Positions 10,885-23,274 are shown, counted from the stretch's first letter. The stretch: 64,000 nucleotides of DNA from DATMER01 sp963741305 (GCA_963741305.1 CAVUHL010000007.1:62001-126000), one strand, 5' to 3'. A program made the numbers and translations. The notes: generated by a model from the letters alone, not told the origin.

Positions 10885-12326
10885 ATGAGCACGGCGATCC
10901 CACCGGAACCGGCGATCAAGAGCTACTTCTTCGACAAAGGCTATCGGGATTTGCTGGCCACGATCACCGAGAGCTGGAAACGAAACCTCGCGTCCTCTGA
11001 GCGAGCATTTCGACAAGGCGGCTCGCCTGTTTCCCGGAGAGGCATCTGACAAGGGCATGGCGATTCTCTGGGGCACGGCCGGGATTTCAGTCGTCATCTT
11101 CGGGACCGCCGTGTTCCTGGCCGCCTCGGCCATTCACATCACGATCCTCCTCACCTTTTTCCTGCTGATCTATATCGCATTCAGCCTGGTCTATCTCACC
11201 GAGCGCGCCTACCTTGCCTGGCAAGAAATTCTTCACCGTCTGCCCGGAATGCCATGCCAAGAGCCGCCTGCCGGAACACTTCTGTCCTCGCTGCGGCGAG
11301 GTCCACCGGCGGCTGATCCCCTCCAGCTACGGCATCCTGCACCACACCTGCCACTGCGGCGAGAAGCTGCCGGCGACCTTCTTTCTGAAACGGGGGACCT
11401 GCTCAAGTCCCGCTGCCCGGACTGCCAGAGCCTGCTGGAGACCGGGCCACACCGAGTCGCGCAAGGCGTTCGTGCCGGTCTTCGGCGGTCCCGCCGTCGG
11501 CAAATCCGCGTTTCTCTTCTCGGCGGTCAACCAGCTGATGGATCACGCTCGCGCGGAGCGGTTTGCAGCCCTCCTTCCTCGGAGTCGCGGACCGAGAGCG
11601 AGTTGGAGCGGGTCCGCCAACAACTCGCCCAGGGCCGCTCGCCGGAGAAGACGCTCTCCACCCTGCCGCGCGCCTTCAACCTGAAGCTCCAGGCCGCAGC
11701 GGCAGCGATCCGCGAGTGCTCTATCTGTACGATCCTGCCGGCGAAGCCTTCAACGAGACCGAGGGGCTCGTGCTCCACCGCTATCAGGCTTATCTGAGCG
11801 GGCTGATCTTCCTGATCGATCCCTTCACCATCCCGGCCGTCTGCGAGAGTATGCGGATCGCCTGGAGAGCGTCCGCGACGCCCTGCAACCCAGCACGCTG
11901 CCGATCGAGGATGCCCTGGCGCGCATCCTGATCAGCATGGAGGAGCACTTCGGCCTGGGGAAGACCGCGCGGCTCAAGGTCCCGGTGGCCGTGGTGATCA
12001 ACAAGATCGACGCCTTCGATCTCGACGCAGGATCGGCGAGCCCGCGGTCCGGCAACGGGTCAGTCTAGCCCCGACGCCGGTCGATCCGAGAGCAGGCCGC
12101 GACGAGATCCTCCGCGACCAACTCCGCCGCTGGGGTCAGGGAGACGTGGTCCAGCAGCTCGAAGACGCGTTGCGCCCGTGTCCGCTACTTCACCTGTTCC
12201 GCGCTGGGGCGCATGCCGGACGGGAGCGGCCGGGCGTTCGAAGCTCGCGGCGTGTTGGAGCCGCTCCTGTGGATCCTCGGCGAGGCCGATCCTGTCTTCG
12301 CCATCGAACGGAAAAAGGCAGCCTGA
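10885..12326 (+). CDS. Membrane-anchored zinc-ribbon GTPase, copy A, many frameshifts
   Basis: About 480 residues in reconstruction. Order: cytoplasmic start (SYFFDKGYRDL), two membrane helices (ISVVIFGTAVFLAASAIHIT, ILLTFFLLIYIAFSLVYL), zinc ribbons (CPECHAK, CPRCGEVHRRLIPSSYG, CHCGEK, CPDCQSLL), then a P-loop domain with Walker A GGPAVGKSAF, a degenerate G3 region (YDPAGEAFNETEG), LIFLIDPF and the G4 motif NKIDAF. The frame changes at least six times (near 11030, 11215, 11390-11440, 11530, 11700 and 11850). Each segment aligns with copy B at 12598-14038, so the joined protein is credible. It resembles the zinc-ribbon GTPase at 6883 but adds the membrane anchor. Its likely role is a membrane-tethered nucleotide switch. 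Confidence 0.65.
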
Positions 12327-12338
12327 GGAGGACCGATC

Positions 12339-12593
12339 ATGAAAACCGGACGTGGGTGCATGGCCTCCTTGGGAGGTCTGCTGGCGGTGCTGTTCAGCGG
12401 TCAGTTGGGATGCCTGGGAGTCATACTGGGCCTGGTGATCCTGTGGGTTCTCGTGGTCGCAATCGGCAAAGCCATCCCTCTGTTTCTACTGCTCCTTCGG
12501 GCACTCCTTCTGATCGGCGCTCTCTTCGGCCTCGCCATCACCGTGCGCAACTACGCTTTGGCCCTCCGTCATAACATCAAACCGGAAAGGTGA
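12339..12593 (+). CDS. Small membrane protein, second copy
   Basis: Intact 84-residue protein with a strong site (GAGGAGG) and two or three hydrophobic helices (LGVILGLVILWVLVVAIG, IPLFLLLLRALLLIGALFG), ending TVRNYALALRHNIKPER. The C-terminal part matches the copy at 10699 (ALHNYGLAFANNVK). It stops 4 bases before the second GTPase start, so the pair is translated together. A membrane partner of the GTPase is the natural guess. I do not recognise the family. Confidence 0.7.
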   Translation: MKTGRGCMASLGGLLAVLFSGQLGCLGVILGLVILWVLVVAIGKAIPLFLLLLRALLLIGALFGLAITVRNYALALRHNIKPER

Positions 12594-12597
12594 CGCC

Positions 12598-14038
12598 ATG
12601 AGCAGAGTCCAAGATCCAGCGATTCGCAGCTACTTCTTCGGCAAGGGATATACCGACCTGCGCGCCGTCATCGCCGACACCTGGCGGCGCAATCTCGCCT
12701 CGGCAAAGCACGAGCTGACCGCGATGCGGAACCTCTGGCCGCGCTCCTGGGCCCGCAAGGGGCTGGCGCTGGTGCGGGGGGCGGCGGCGGTCTCGTTGCT
12801 GGTCTTCGGCACGGCTTTCTTTCTGATCGCCTCGGCTCTTCACGTGGCGATCCTCATGACGTTCTTCCTGCTGGTCTACCTTGGATTCACACTCGTCTAC
12901 CTGACGGAGCGGGCCTATCTTACGTGGAAGGGTTTCTTCCCCGTCTGTCCGGAATGCCATAGCAAGAATCCGCTGGCCGAGTACTTCTGCCCCAATCCCA
13001 AGTGCGGCGCCGTGCACCGCCGGCTGATCCCGTCGAGCTATGGCATCCTCTATCGGATCTGCAAATGCGGCCAGAAGCTCCCGGCGACATTTTTTCTCCA
13101 AGCGGGGACATCTGCCCGCCGCCTGTCCGGACTGCAAGCTCATGTTCGGTAGGACTGATCGAGGTGCGGAAGATCTTCGTCCCCGTGTTCGGCGGTCCCG
13201 CCGTCGGCAAGTCCGTCCTTCCTCATGGCCGTTCTCCGGGAGCTCTACCGACGTCTGGGCACCTCCCCGCGGCTTCACCGTGACCTTTCCCGGACAGCGT
13301 GGCGTGAGACAGCGAGATCCCGGGGCCTGGCAGAACCTGGCCAAGGGACTCCCACCAGCCAAGACCGTGACCAATCGCCGCGGGCGCTCAACGTGCAGGT
13401 CACCCGTCCGGCCAGGAAGGGCGGCTGCTCTACCTTTACGATCCCGGCCGGAGAAGCGTTCGGCGAAACCGAGGGTTTGCAGCTCCACAAATACCAGGAC
13501 TTACCTGAGCGGCCTCATCTTCCTGATCGATCCTTTCTCGATTCCCGAAGTCCGCGAGATCTATGCCGACCGCCTGCCACGCGTGGAGAACGCCCTCAAG
13601 CCCAGCCAGCTCCCGGCCGAAGACGCCTTCGCGCGCATCCTCATCGGCATGGAAGAGCACTTCGGATTGGAAAAGGGCGCGCGCATCAAGAAACCAGTGG
13701 CGGTGGTGATCAACAAGATCGACGCCTTCGGACTCGAACAGCGCATCGGGGAGCCGGCGGTCCAGACGCGGCTGCGTTCCTCCCCGACTCCTGCGGACCC
13801 GGCGGCGATTCGCAACCAGATCGTCCGCGAGCAGCTCGTGCGCTGGGGGTTGAGCGATCTGGTGCATCAGCTCGAGACCCGGTGTCTCCAGGTCGGCTAC
13901 TTTGCCTGTACCTCTCTGGGCCGCATGCCGGACGGCGCCACGCAGCCCCTCCAAGGGCGCGGTGTGCTGGAGCCACTGTTGTGGATCCTGGAGACCTCCG
14001 ACTCGATGTTCAAGGCCGAAAGGCGCAAGGCAGCGTGA
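12598..14038 (+). CDS. Membrane-anchored zinc-ribbon GTPase, copy B, several frameshifts
   Basis: Paralogue of the GTPase at 10885. The first 155 residues are intact: SYFFGKGYTDL, two membrane helices (VSLLVFGTAFFLIASALH, LMTFFLLVYLGFTLVYL) and zinc ribbons (CPECHSK, CPNPKCGAVHRRLIPSSYG, CKCGQKL). After breaks near 13095 and 13150 come Walker A GGPAVGKS, then YDPAGEAFGETEG, LIFLIDPFSIPEV, the G4 motif NKIDAFGLEQ and an intact C-terminus ending FKAERRKAA. Comparison of copies A and B shows the same domain order, so the cassette of small membrane protein plus GTPase was duplicated. Two non-identical GTPases could form a heterodimer, which is speculation. Confidence 0.7.
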
Positions 14039-14041
14039 TCC

Positions 14042-17000
14042 GTGCACCAAGCAAAGGAATACGCCTTCCTGCACTTCGCCGGGCATCGCGCGCAGGAAGA
14101 GAAAGCAGACCTGCTATTCCATGCCCTGGAACACTCGCCTTTCCTGGCGGACCAGGCGGCTCACCTGGGGAGCTTCCGGCAAGGCACGGAGGATCTGCTG
14201 TCGTTCGCCTTGCCGCTGGCCATCCGGAACGAAGACTGGAACCGGTTCCTCCGTTTCGCTCTGCGTGCGCTCAATCTCGGAAGAATGAGCCATTCGCTGG
14301 CGAGCTCCGGGGTTCTCGGCGCCCTGGTGTCCAGCGGTTGGCTGCGACTCGCGATCGACGTGGCGGAACAGCAGCCCGAGGCGGCTGACCGAATCCAGGC
14401 GCTTGCCGTCATCGCCGGGAGAGTCAAAGAAGAAGAGAAGTACCGCTCGCTTCTCGCGATGATCGGAGAGGATCTCCAGAATCTGACGCTTCCTCGCGGC
14501 CGGGACAGCGCGGCTCCACTGGCGGAAATCCTCGCGCCCGTCGCCCGGGAGGTCTCCCCGCGGGACTGGCCCGGCGGTGAGAGGATGCTCACGCCGATCC
14601 GGGACTGGCCCGACCTGGTCGACGGCCTCTGGATCGCCGCGGCCGAGGGGTGCCTGCGCCGGTCCGGCCTCGCGGCGGATGAGCCCTGGGACGCCCTGGG
14701 ACGGGTACAGGACCCGGAACGTCTCCGCGCTCTCCTCCCCTTCCCTTTGGCGGACGCCCCGGGTGAGCTCGACCCGCACCGCCTGAGGGAACGACTCCCC
14801 GATCTCCCTCCCGGCCTCTTCTGGCCCACGGGTTTCGCGTTGCTGGCGCGGCAGGCACGAAAAAACCCTGAAGACGCCATGCTCTCCTTCGAAGCCATGG
14901 CGCAAGGAGCTTCGATCCATGGTCCGCCGAGTTGATCGAAACGGGAGACGACCTGTTTCGAAACATGGGACCTGAGCGCATCCGCCGGCTTGCCGAGGCA
15001 GTCCCCGATGACGTCGCACGAGCCGCGCTGTGGACCCTGTGCCTGGAAGGCGGTGCGGATCCGGACACGGCCTGCGCGGCTCTCGAAGCCATCCAGCAAC
15101 TCCCTTCGGGGCCGGACCAGGTGCACTGGGCGCTCCGTTATTTGCGGGCGGACCGCGTCTCCCCGATCGATCATATTCGCCGCCGCACCGAAGCCGCCCG
15201 CCTCTTCTTGCTGCAGACCGGCTACGCGGCGTCCTCGCAGGATCTTGCTTTCTACCTGGATCAGATCGCCGAGGTCTTGCCGGAGAGGTGCGCGGGCGAG
15301 CTCCAGAATGTGATCCAACATCTCGGCGATCTCGTCGCCCTGGAAAAATTGACCGCGGCGATCACCGCAACGCTCGTGCTGGTCGAGCTTCCATGAAAAG
15401 GCCGAGTTGCTGGCTGTGATCGCAGCGGCTCGCGGCCCGAACAGGGGAATGCAGGCGGGCGGCCGGCTTCTCTCTCTCCTCGCAGCCCGGCTGTGCGCCG
15501 AGCGGGGAGATCTCCTCTACCTGCAGCTCACCTCTCGGCGGCTGCCTCCGGAGATGGAGGACTCATTGCGGCTCATCGTCGCGGAGCACCTCTACCGCGC
15601 GGGAAGAAGCCAACTTGCGGAAGAGGTTATGACCGGGATTCGTTCTTCCGAGGCTCGACGGACAGCTCTTCTGGATCTCTGGCCTGAGAGAGCAGAGAGC
15701 TTCTTCCAGAATCCGGAGTCGCTCTATGCCACTTTCGCGCATGTCGAGGGCATCGAGGACGAGCGGCTCGGACTGACCGCGCTCTTTACTTTGCCAGCCG
15801 ATCTGGAAGACCTGGCAGAGCGTTGGTTACAACAGATGACACCAGGACCAACAGCCACCGCGGCGGTGACCCGTATCGCCCGTCATGCGCTGGCTTTTCA
15901 GAAGGAGAGCCGCAGCGACCGTCGCGATGCCCTGGCGGTCCTTCACTTCATCGAACGAGCGTTGACCGCCAACTCGCTTCGCCGGAACCCTGCCTGGCTT
16001 CCGACGATCGTCGAGATTGGCGCCTCCTTGGGAAGCCACCGCCTTCCTCTGGAGCTTCACGCGGCCATTGCCGAGCTTCTCTCTCAGCCCTGGGAGGAAA
16101 GCCGGGAGATTTTCGAAGACCTCTTGTTTCGTCTTCGCACCTCTCTGCCTCCCAGACAGAGGGCGAAGGCCCTGCTGACTCTGTTCCGCTCTCTGCAGGA
16201 AATCCCCGACGCGAAAAGCCGCCGAGAGCGGACTCTGCAACTTCTGCCACTGCTGACAGCCGCCGCCGGGCAGATCCCGGGCGTCCAGAGAGTGTTCAGG
16301 CAAGCCGGGGAAATGGCCTTCCGCGAGGATCCTTCCCCATCGCCGGCGGGCTTCGTCGCACAAATCTGCGCCTTCGATCAAGCCCGGCGGATCGAGGCGG
16401 CGGAGATGTTCATTCGAGGCCAGGATGAGATCGCCCTGGGGGCCCCTTTTCATGCTCTGGCGCTCCTGGTCAGCCAGGAAGCTCCGGAGACGGCGGTGGC
16501 CCTCATACGCCGGACTCCACCGGACAGTCTGCGCGACGAGGCCTGCCGGAGGATGATCCGTTACCAATGGACGCCTACTCCGCAAGCGAGGGAGCTCCTT
16601 TCAGAGATCTCCCAATCCTTTCTCGCCCTCGAAGCCGGGCTCTTCCTCGAAGACGATGCGGAGCCCTGGCTCCAGCTCCTGGCTCGCTTGGCCACAAACC
16701 GGGGATGCGATCCATCCGCTCCGAGCTCCGGCCCGATTCTTGATCGACTTTGGCAGATCGATCCCGGCCTCAGCCGCCCCTGCCTCGCGGACGCCGTTGT
16801 GGCGGCGCTCCGGACCGGCCCGGAAAACGGGGAGCAGGCGATTCGTCTCTGGCTACATGCGCACCTGCCTCCTCGGCTCGGAGCCGCTCAGGCCGAGCGC
16901 TTGCACGAGAGCGAAGAGGTCGCCGGAGCTCTTCGCCAGGCGCTCACACTGGCCACCCCGGACGCCTCGCAGCAGCCAGTCTCCCTACCCGACACTCCGA

Positions 17001-18257
17001 GCCCGGCTGAGCTCGGCCAGATGGCCCTGTGGTATCGCCGCTGGAAACAAGTCAGAAATCAGGTCATTCTCCTGGCAGTGCGACAGCAGGACACATGGGT
17101 CGCCTTTCACGTCTTCACCGCTACTGCAATCCTCTTCCTCCTCGCAGATTTCGACCTGGATTTCGGGGACACGGAGACTTGGATTTGGCCCTATCGCCTC
17201 CTGGCCTGGCCGTACCACCTCCTGGTGTGGACCCACACCAGCCCGGCCTGGGTGGCCGTCCTGGCGGTCTCTCCTCTCAATGCCCTGCTGATCCATAGGA
17301 TCCTGGCGGAGGAGACTCCGCACGAGGATCTGCGCTCCTGGGTCCCCAAGCTGCGCTTCCTTCTGGGAGGAATTCCTCTGCTCGGCCTCTACATGCTTCC
17401 GGCCTGGCGGAAGATCATGAAATCTCGTCCTGCCTGGGCCTTCCGACGAAACAGGACAAACATCCTGGACGAGCCTCCGGCGGAATGGGCTTCCGTTCCC
17501 CAGAGGTCCTTTTCCTCGGCAAGCTCATGGCTATCCAGGCTCCAGAGCTCTCCCGTGTTCCTGTTTCTCTGGCTCTGGATCATCAACCTGGTGGCGGTGC
17601 GGTTGGCCACCTCCCGGTTGAGCGCCGCCGACATCCTATCCTCCGATCTCCGGAACTCCGCGTCCTGGACCCTTCATCTCCTGGGCTTTGCCGCAACAGC
17701 CTCCCTTTTGAGGGCCGATTTCCAGACTCATCCCGTCACGGCTGGAGACCGAAAGGCTTGCTGGATACTAGCAGGCACCTGGTTCTTTCCATTCCCCATC
17801 ACCCTGATAGCGCTCGCCGCTCCTTGGTATCCCTGGCTCCGCCGGCAGGCCACCGGCACTCTCTCGGCTGGGACACAAGGCGCCAACTCAGCGCCGGAAT
17901 GGTCCTGCTCCTCAAGCTCCTCCGCCAGAATGCACACCGGATCCCTTCGCGCCAGCGCCCCTGGGGTCTCGATGTCCCCAGCGCGCCGGGCTTGCCCAGC
18001 AGAAATTCCTTTCTCTCTGCCGCACCAAGACGCTCCTTCTCATTCTGGACAGCGTGTTTCTGACGATCGTCTTCTGGAAAGTGTCTCACCTGGGCAGCCT
18101 GGGGTTCCGAATCGCAACCCTCATGATCTTCGCAGCTTTCGTGCTCGGAATCCTCTTCCTGCAGATCGTCGCCGTCCCTTTCTGGATCTGGGCGCGCCAA
18201 CGACTCTGGCCGGCCTGGGAACGTGAGCTGTTACCGGGGATGGGAGATGCTTCATGA
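14042..18257 (+). CDS. Alpha-helical repeat module 1 fused to membrane module 1
   Basis: About 1,400 residues when joined across breaks near 14925, 15390, 17870 and 18040. The soluble part, to about base 17020, is all-helical. It shares the start motif PFLADQ...DWNRFLRFALRALNL, a middle motif GPDQVHWALRYL and an end motif LWLHAHL with modules 2 (19930) and 3 (23275). The rest is membrane module 1 with about six helices (for example FTATAILFLLADFDLDF, FLLGGIPLLGLYMLPAW, FLFLWLWIINLVAVRL, ATLMIFAAFVLGILFLQIV), a paralogue of the modules at 18254, 26222, 27933 and 29679. In module 3 the helical and membrane parts are separate overlapping genes; here they share one frame, so either a true fusion or a lost stop. 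Start is GTG or nearby; no strong site is visible. No enzyme motif is seen. Confidence 0.6.
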
Positions 18258-19929
18258 ACCGAGAGGCCCTTCCGGCGGAACATCGCAGGGTGAGGTGGTT
18301 TTTCGCATCGCTGTATCTCACGGTCGCAGTAGCCTATCTGCTGTTTCGACTGGAGCCGGTGCGCAACGGCGAGTCCGGTCCTCCCTGGCCTTTCGACTAC
18401 GTCGGAGCGAACGATTCCGGATGGATTGCTCTCCTTTTTGCCGGACTCGCCCTCGTCAACTCCTGGCTCCTCGACGGTCTTCTGGAGCTCCGCACGCGTC
18501 AGGATGGCCAGACGCGCCCGGGAATCCGGGCCGTGCGCTTTCTTGCCCTGGGGATTCCCTTGGTTGGCATCTTTGCCATGCCAATCTGGCTATGGCTCCT
18601 GGATCGCAAGCCTGAGTGGGCCGTCATGCCTCTCTCGTCAGCGGATTCTCCCCCCAGGCGGCTGCTTTTCTTCTTCTCGTCACGGATCCAATGGCTCCGC
18701 CTCTCGGTCCCTTTCTTTGTCTCTCTGCTCGTCGGGAATCTCTTTTTCTTCGGAGCGGGCGTGGCCTGGCTCGGGGCCACCCGCATCACTTTGTTCGACG
18801 TGCGGTTGATCGATCATTCGGCCTGGGTGCTCCGCGTCCTGGGAATCGCAGCCGGTCTGGTCTTCGTGACGGCCCAGAGCTCGGCAGCCGTGCCGCTCCG
18901 TGTCCCCCGGCTCATCCCGTGGATGCTGCCGTTCCTGTGGCTGCTGCCCTGGCCCTGGTGCCTGGCAGGAGTCCTTGTCATCGCGGTCTTCGATCCCCAA
19001 CTCGGACAGGGATTGCTTGCGAAGGAAGCATTTGGAGGCCGTCAGCCGGCGCGATCTCTTCTCATGCATCTCGGCAGGCTCCTTGACTGGTGGAAGCTCT
19101 CTCTCTGCAAAAAATTCGCTGGCCGTCGGGCCGGTCTCCGGCTCAACCCGCCGAAGCGGAACAACATTTGGCCGAGCTCTATCGTCTCAAGACGTTCCTG
19201 CTCTTTCCGGAGGTGGCCCTTTTCACGGCAGTCCTGGTGGCGGTGCCTTGGCAGGCTTCTCTCGCGCAGATGGTCAATCTTCTCCTCCTGGCAGCCCTTT
19301 GCTGTGCACTGGCGTCCGCCCTGGCCGGCGCCGTGCTGGTGGTAGTGGGAGCGTTTCGCAGGCTGCGGTCCAACGAGGCGGAGGTGGACTCGCCGCCCGG
19401 CCGGGCGAATTGGTCTCTCGTGCTCGCCGCCCTGGCCGTCGGGGCCGGAATCTTTACCGGAAGTGCTCTCGGTCAGAGAAACATCAACGGCCTTGCCGGA
19501 GTCCTCTGGAATATCGGATTGACGGGAATGCTGGTTGCCGGCGTGCTGGCTATGCCATTCCGCTTCGGCAGGTCGAGAGTCCATCACCGTCCTTTGCCCC
19601 TGATCGGCTGGATGTTCGTCTTCGCAGGGATCAGTTACGCCGGCTCCTGGATTGGCTTCTCCGGGAGAGAGTTTCCCTGGACCCTGCCTCTCGTGTTCGC
19701 CATCCTTTGTCTCGCGCCGGTCGCCAGCCTCCTGACCGGTGCCATGTCCTCTCGGTGGCTTCTGCACCCTTACACTCTACGGGATCTTTGGAAGGAAAAC
19801 CTTTCTCTTCAACTGCGCCTGGCACTTGCCTTCCTGGTGGCCTCGGCGTGGGCTCCCGGCGGTGGCCTTGTAGTGCCGTTGTGGGCCGCGGCCCGCCGCC
19901 GTCTCCAGGTTTCTGCCGTACCCATTCCC
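18254..19929 (+). CDS. Polytopic membrane module 2, one frameshift
   Basis: ATG overlaps the preceding stop (ATGA). About 560 residues with roughly ten hydrophobic helices: VAYLLFRLEP, FLALGIPLVGIFAMPIWLWL, LLFFFSSRI, WMLPFLWLLPWPWCLAGVLV, then after a break near 19130 FLLFPEVALFTAVLVAV, LVLAALAVGAGIFTGSALG and others. The C-terminus has the family signature of a HPYTLRDLW loop, a helix ending LVVPLW and basic residues AAARRR, matching HPFTL..LF and LPIWIWARRR in modules 5 and 6. No stop separates it from helical module 2; I set the boundary at ATG 19930 from the paralogue pattern. No transporter family motif is visible. Confidence 0.55.
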
Positions 19930-22900
19930 ATGGCTCCCCAGCCACGGCCGGCTCCGAGCGGCGTCTCGCTAGTCTCCCTTTCAAGTGAAAAGCGCAGATA
20001 TACCATCAACCATATCATCGCCCATCAGGTCGAGGAAGGGACCGCGAAGACTCTTTTCCAACAGATTGAAAAGCATCCCTTCTTCGCGGAGCAAGCTACC
20101 TGTTCCGGCGGCTTCGGGCGCGGGTCGGAAGACATCGAAAGGCACATCCTGCCTCTGGTCCTGAAGGTCGGAGACTGGGAGCGCTTCCTGCGCTACAGCT
20201 CGCTGGCGATCAACCTCCGACGGATTGCCGACGATCTCGCGGAACCCGATCTCCTGCCGGTCCTGGCTCGGCACGGTCATCGGCAATTGGCCCTCGACGC
20301 CGCAGCCCGGGTCTCCGACCCAGTGCAGCGAGCTCTTGGGCAGGCCATCCTCGCGGCCTCTCTCGATCCAGACGATGCCGACCGCAGAAGGCTGTTCGAC
20401 CTCGTGCGCGACGAGCTGGCTTCGCTTGCACCGGTATACGATCCGGAAGAGGCGCAGGCCCGTGCTGAAGCCCTTTTCCAGATCGGTCGCCACCTGGGTC
20501 CGGAAATCCTTCCTGCTCTGCAAAGGATTCCACCGCCGCGAGAGGGCCAGGATCCCACACCGGGCCTGCTCGCGATGAGCGCCGCGGTAGGCGCCCTGCA
20601 ACGCAACGGCGGTCTCGATGCGGAGGCCTGGCACATCTTGCGGAACCTCCGGGAGCAAGAGGTCCTGGCGTATTTTCTTCCCGATCTGCTGGGCGACGTG
20701 GCGGCAACCGTCGAGCCGGAACGCCTCCTGGACAATCTCTCGACTCTCTCTCTGGAACCGGAAACTCTTTGGGCCTGCCGCCTAGGTATTCTTGCGGGCC
20801 AGACCCGGACATCTCCCGAGGCGGCCGTCCATTCCTGGAAAACCTTGCCGACAGACCCTCCTTTTCCCGGGTCCGTCGCCTTGATCGAGCGCGGTGCGGC
20901 GCTGTTCGCTGCATTGATCGATCCGGAGATCGACACCGAAGAGCAGACAATCGAAAATCCGATGGCACAAGCGGCCTTGCGAGCGGTCGTCCTGGAACAC
21001 CGCCCGAACGGCGCCACGGACTCAGCGGCCCGAGAGGCCATTGCGCGGCTCCCGCCAGGGCCGGAGCGGCTTCACTGGACCCTCCGCCGCGCCACTGTCT
21101 CCCCGATGCCGGACGCAATCCGGAGAAACGAAACCCGTGCCATCGGCCGGCAGCTTTTTGAGCAGCAGCATCGGGCACCGTTTGACGATCTTCGCCGGTA
21201 TCTGGAGCTGGTGGCGCGCTGTCTTCCGAAGGAGCTCCAGAGACGCGCAGAGGATGTTCTTCTGTCACTTGGCGGCGGTGCGCCCCTCCTCTTTCACTTG
21301 GCGGCGACCTGTGCCAGCCGGGCTGTCCTGGAAAACTTGTTTGAAGAGGCGGAGTCCTACCTGTCCTCCCTGGTCGGCCTTCCCGAGCTCGAAGGAGCTC
21401 GACTCTGGCGTGAGCTGATGTACCAGGTAACCGGCCGTCTCTGCCTGTTGCGGGAGGATCTCACCGCTCTCGACCAAGCCGCAGAGACGCTTCGCGAGAC
21501 GGACCCTTTGGCGGCTCGCGTCACCGGGTCTCTGGCCGGCGCGGGCGCCATGGAGCTGGCGGCCGAGGTGTCGTCGCGGATCCAGTCTGGCCGGCTCCGC
21601 CTCGCCACCCGCCTGCGGTGGCTCCCGGAGATGGTGATCTCGTCTCGGGATCTGGAACCGGAACCTTTGTACAACGCGCTGGCGTCGGTCAACGCCCTGG
21701 AAGATGAATGGCTCGGCCTGGCCGCCCTCCACGATCCCGATCCGCCGGAAATCCTGTTTCAACGCTACCTCGACCGGATCGGTGATCGCGACACTCAGGT
21801 CGTTGCGCTGTTTCGCCTGACACAGCGGGTCCTGGCCAACCCTGAGACGACACGCGAGAAGGGACTACTAGCCCTCCAGATGCTGGGACAGGCACTCGGC
21901 GCCATGCAATCCGACACTCACCTCGTAGCGCTTACCCCTTGGCTGCCCGAACTGATGGCACGCGTCGATCCTGATCTCGCGCTCGAGGAATACCGTGAGG
22001 CCTTCGCGCGCCTGTTCGGCCTTCACACGGTCCCCTGGCCGGTTCGCCGCGATGCTCTCGAAAGGCTCCTGGTAGGGCTCGCCTCTGCCCTCTTCGCCCG
22101 TGAGGGAAAAGCCTCGCATAGAGCCCGGAGCGCTGGTGCCTTATTCACCGGATTCGAGCAACTCCTCGCGGAGGGCATCACCGGGCAGGAGGAGAGCGTA
22201 GCCGCCGATTTCCTCCCGGTGTTGACCGCCGCGCTGGAACGACTCCCGGCCGAGGTCGCGGTGAATTTGAAGCAATCTCTCGGGAGCCGGCTTCGATTTT
22301 CCGATGCCGGATCCGAGCAGATCCGGGCGCTCTGCCAGGCTTCGATCACGGAACGCATCCGGACGTTCGAAACCTGGCGGAACGTCGAGCCTTCCTTCCG
22401 GTACGCCCAGGCTCTGGTCTATCTGCTTGTCCGAGAAAGATCGGATCAGGCCTTGGCCCTCCTCGATCAAGTACCGACCGGCTCCCAACGCGATGATCTC
22501 TGCCGCCGCTTGGTGGCACATAGTTGGGTGACCGGGAGGGCGGCGGGTGAGACCATCCAGAGGATCGGGGATTCCGGCATGGCACGCGAGATCTCGATCC
22601 GGATCGGCTGCACCTCTAGCGACACGGAGGAATGGATCACGCCCTTCGCATCCCTCGCTGCGGAGAGCGGAGTCGATCCTTCAGATCCGACCTGGATGCC
22701 TCTGATCCAGGATCTCTGGAACAGCGAGCCGGAGCCACGCCGGCAGATCCTGGCCGAATCTGTCCTCACGGCACTCGGGAAAGGAGCACCGCAGACCGCC
22801 GAGAGCGCCCTCCGTCTCTGGCTCCATGCCCACCTGAGCCCCGCAGGATAGCTGCGGGCAGGCCGACACCTGCGACAAGGCCCTCGGAGCAATCCGAACC

Positions 22901-22936
22901 GCGCTTGCCCTCTCCCCTGCACCCGGAGCTTCCTGA
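19930..22936 (+). CDS. Alpha-helical repeat module 2
   Basis: About 1,000 residues, almost all in one frame; one break near 22850 gives the C-terminus ADTCDKALGAIRTALALS. The start motif FFAEQ...DWERFLRYSSLAINL, the middle motif GPERLHWTLRRA and the end motif LRLWLHAHLSP match helical modules 1 and 3. The sequence is dominated by Leu/Ala/Glu/Arg helices of about 35-40 residues, as in a HEAT- or TPR-like solenoid, without nuclease, protease or NTPase signatures. The upstream membrane module reads straight into it, so the start is uncertain. The next gene starts 4 bases after its stop. I take it as a soluble partner or cytoplasmic arm of the membrane module. Confidence 0.6.
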
Positions 22937-22940
22937 CGCC

Positions 22941-23255
22941 ATGGAAGCAAAAACTTTGGAGCAACGAGACTTCAGCCAAGAACGGATTCTGATAGGACGA
23001 GATCTCTGCCTATTTATCTTTCTTGGCAGCCCACTGGCCGGCCTCGCGTTCGGCCCTTGGCTGCTCCGTTCCTTCAGCGTTTGCCATCTATTCGACCACC
23101 ACGTTCCCGGCCGGGTTCGGGCGGCGCTGGCGTCCTTCGCGATCCCCGCGGTCTTGCCCTTGGGCGGCCTTGTCATCCCGGTCTGGATTTTTCTTCGGCA
23201 CCGCCTGGGGAGTGAGCTCGACCGGCAGGCAGCACGGCTTCGAGGATACACTTGA
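22941..23255 (+). CDS. Truncated membrane module (C-terminal part only)
   Basis: 104-residue protein with two hydrophobic helices (LCLFIFLGSPLAGLAFGPWLL and FAIPAVLPLGGLVIPVWIFL). The signature CHLFDHHV...LPLGGLVIPVW...SELDRQAARLR corresponds to the last 90 residues of the full membrane modules (compare HLFDR, LPLGGLALPIW and ELDRWAARLR at 27800-27930 and 31240-31380). It is therefore a remnant or minimal copy of that family, with a new start, lying between helical modules 2 and 3. It could be expressed, but it may equally be a relic of recombination among the repeats. Confidence 0.6.
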   Translation: MEAKTLEQRDFSQERILIGRDLCLFIFLGSPLAGLAFGPWLLRSFSVCHLFDHHVPGRVRAALASFAIPAVLPLGGLVIPVWIFLRHRLGSELDRQAARLRGYT

Positions 23256-23274
23256 TACAGCACCGGAGGTTTTC

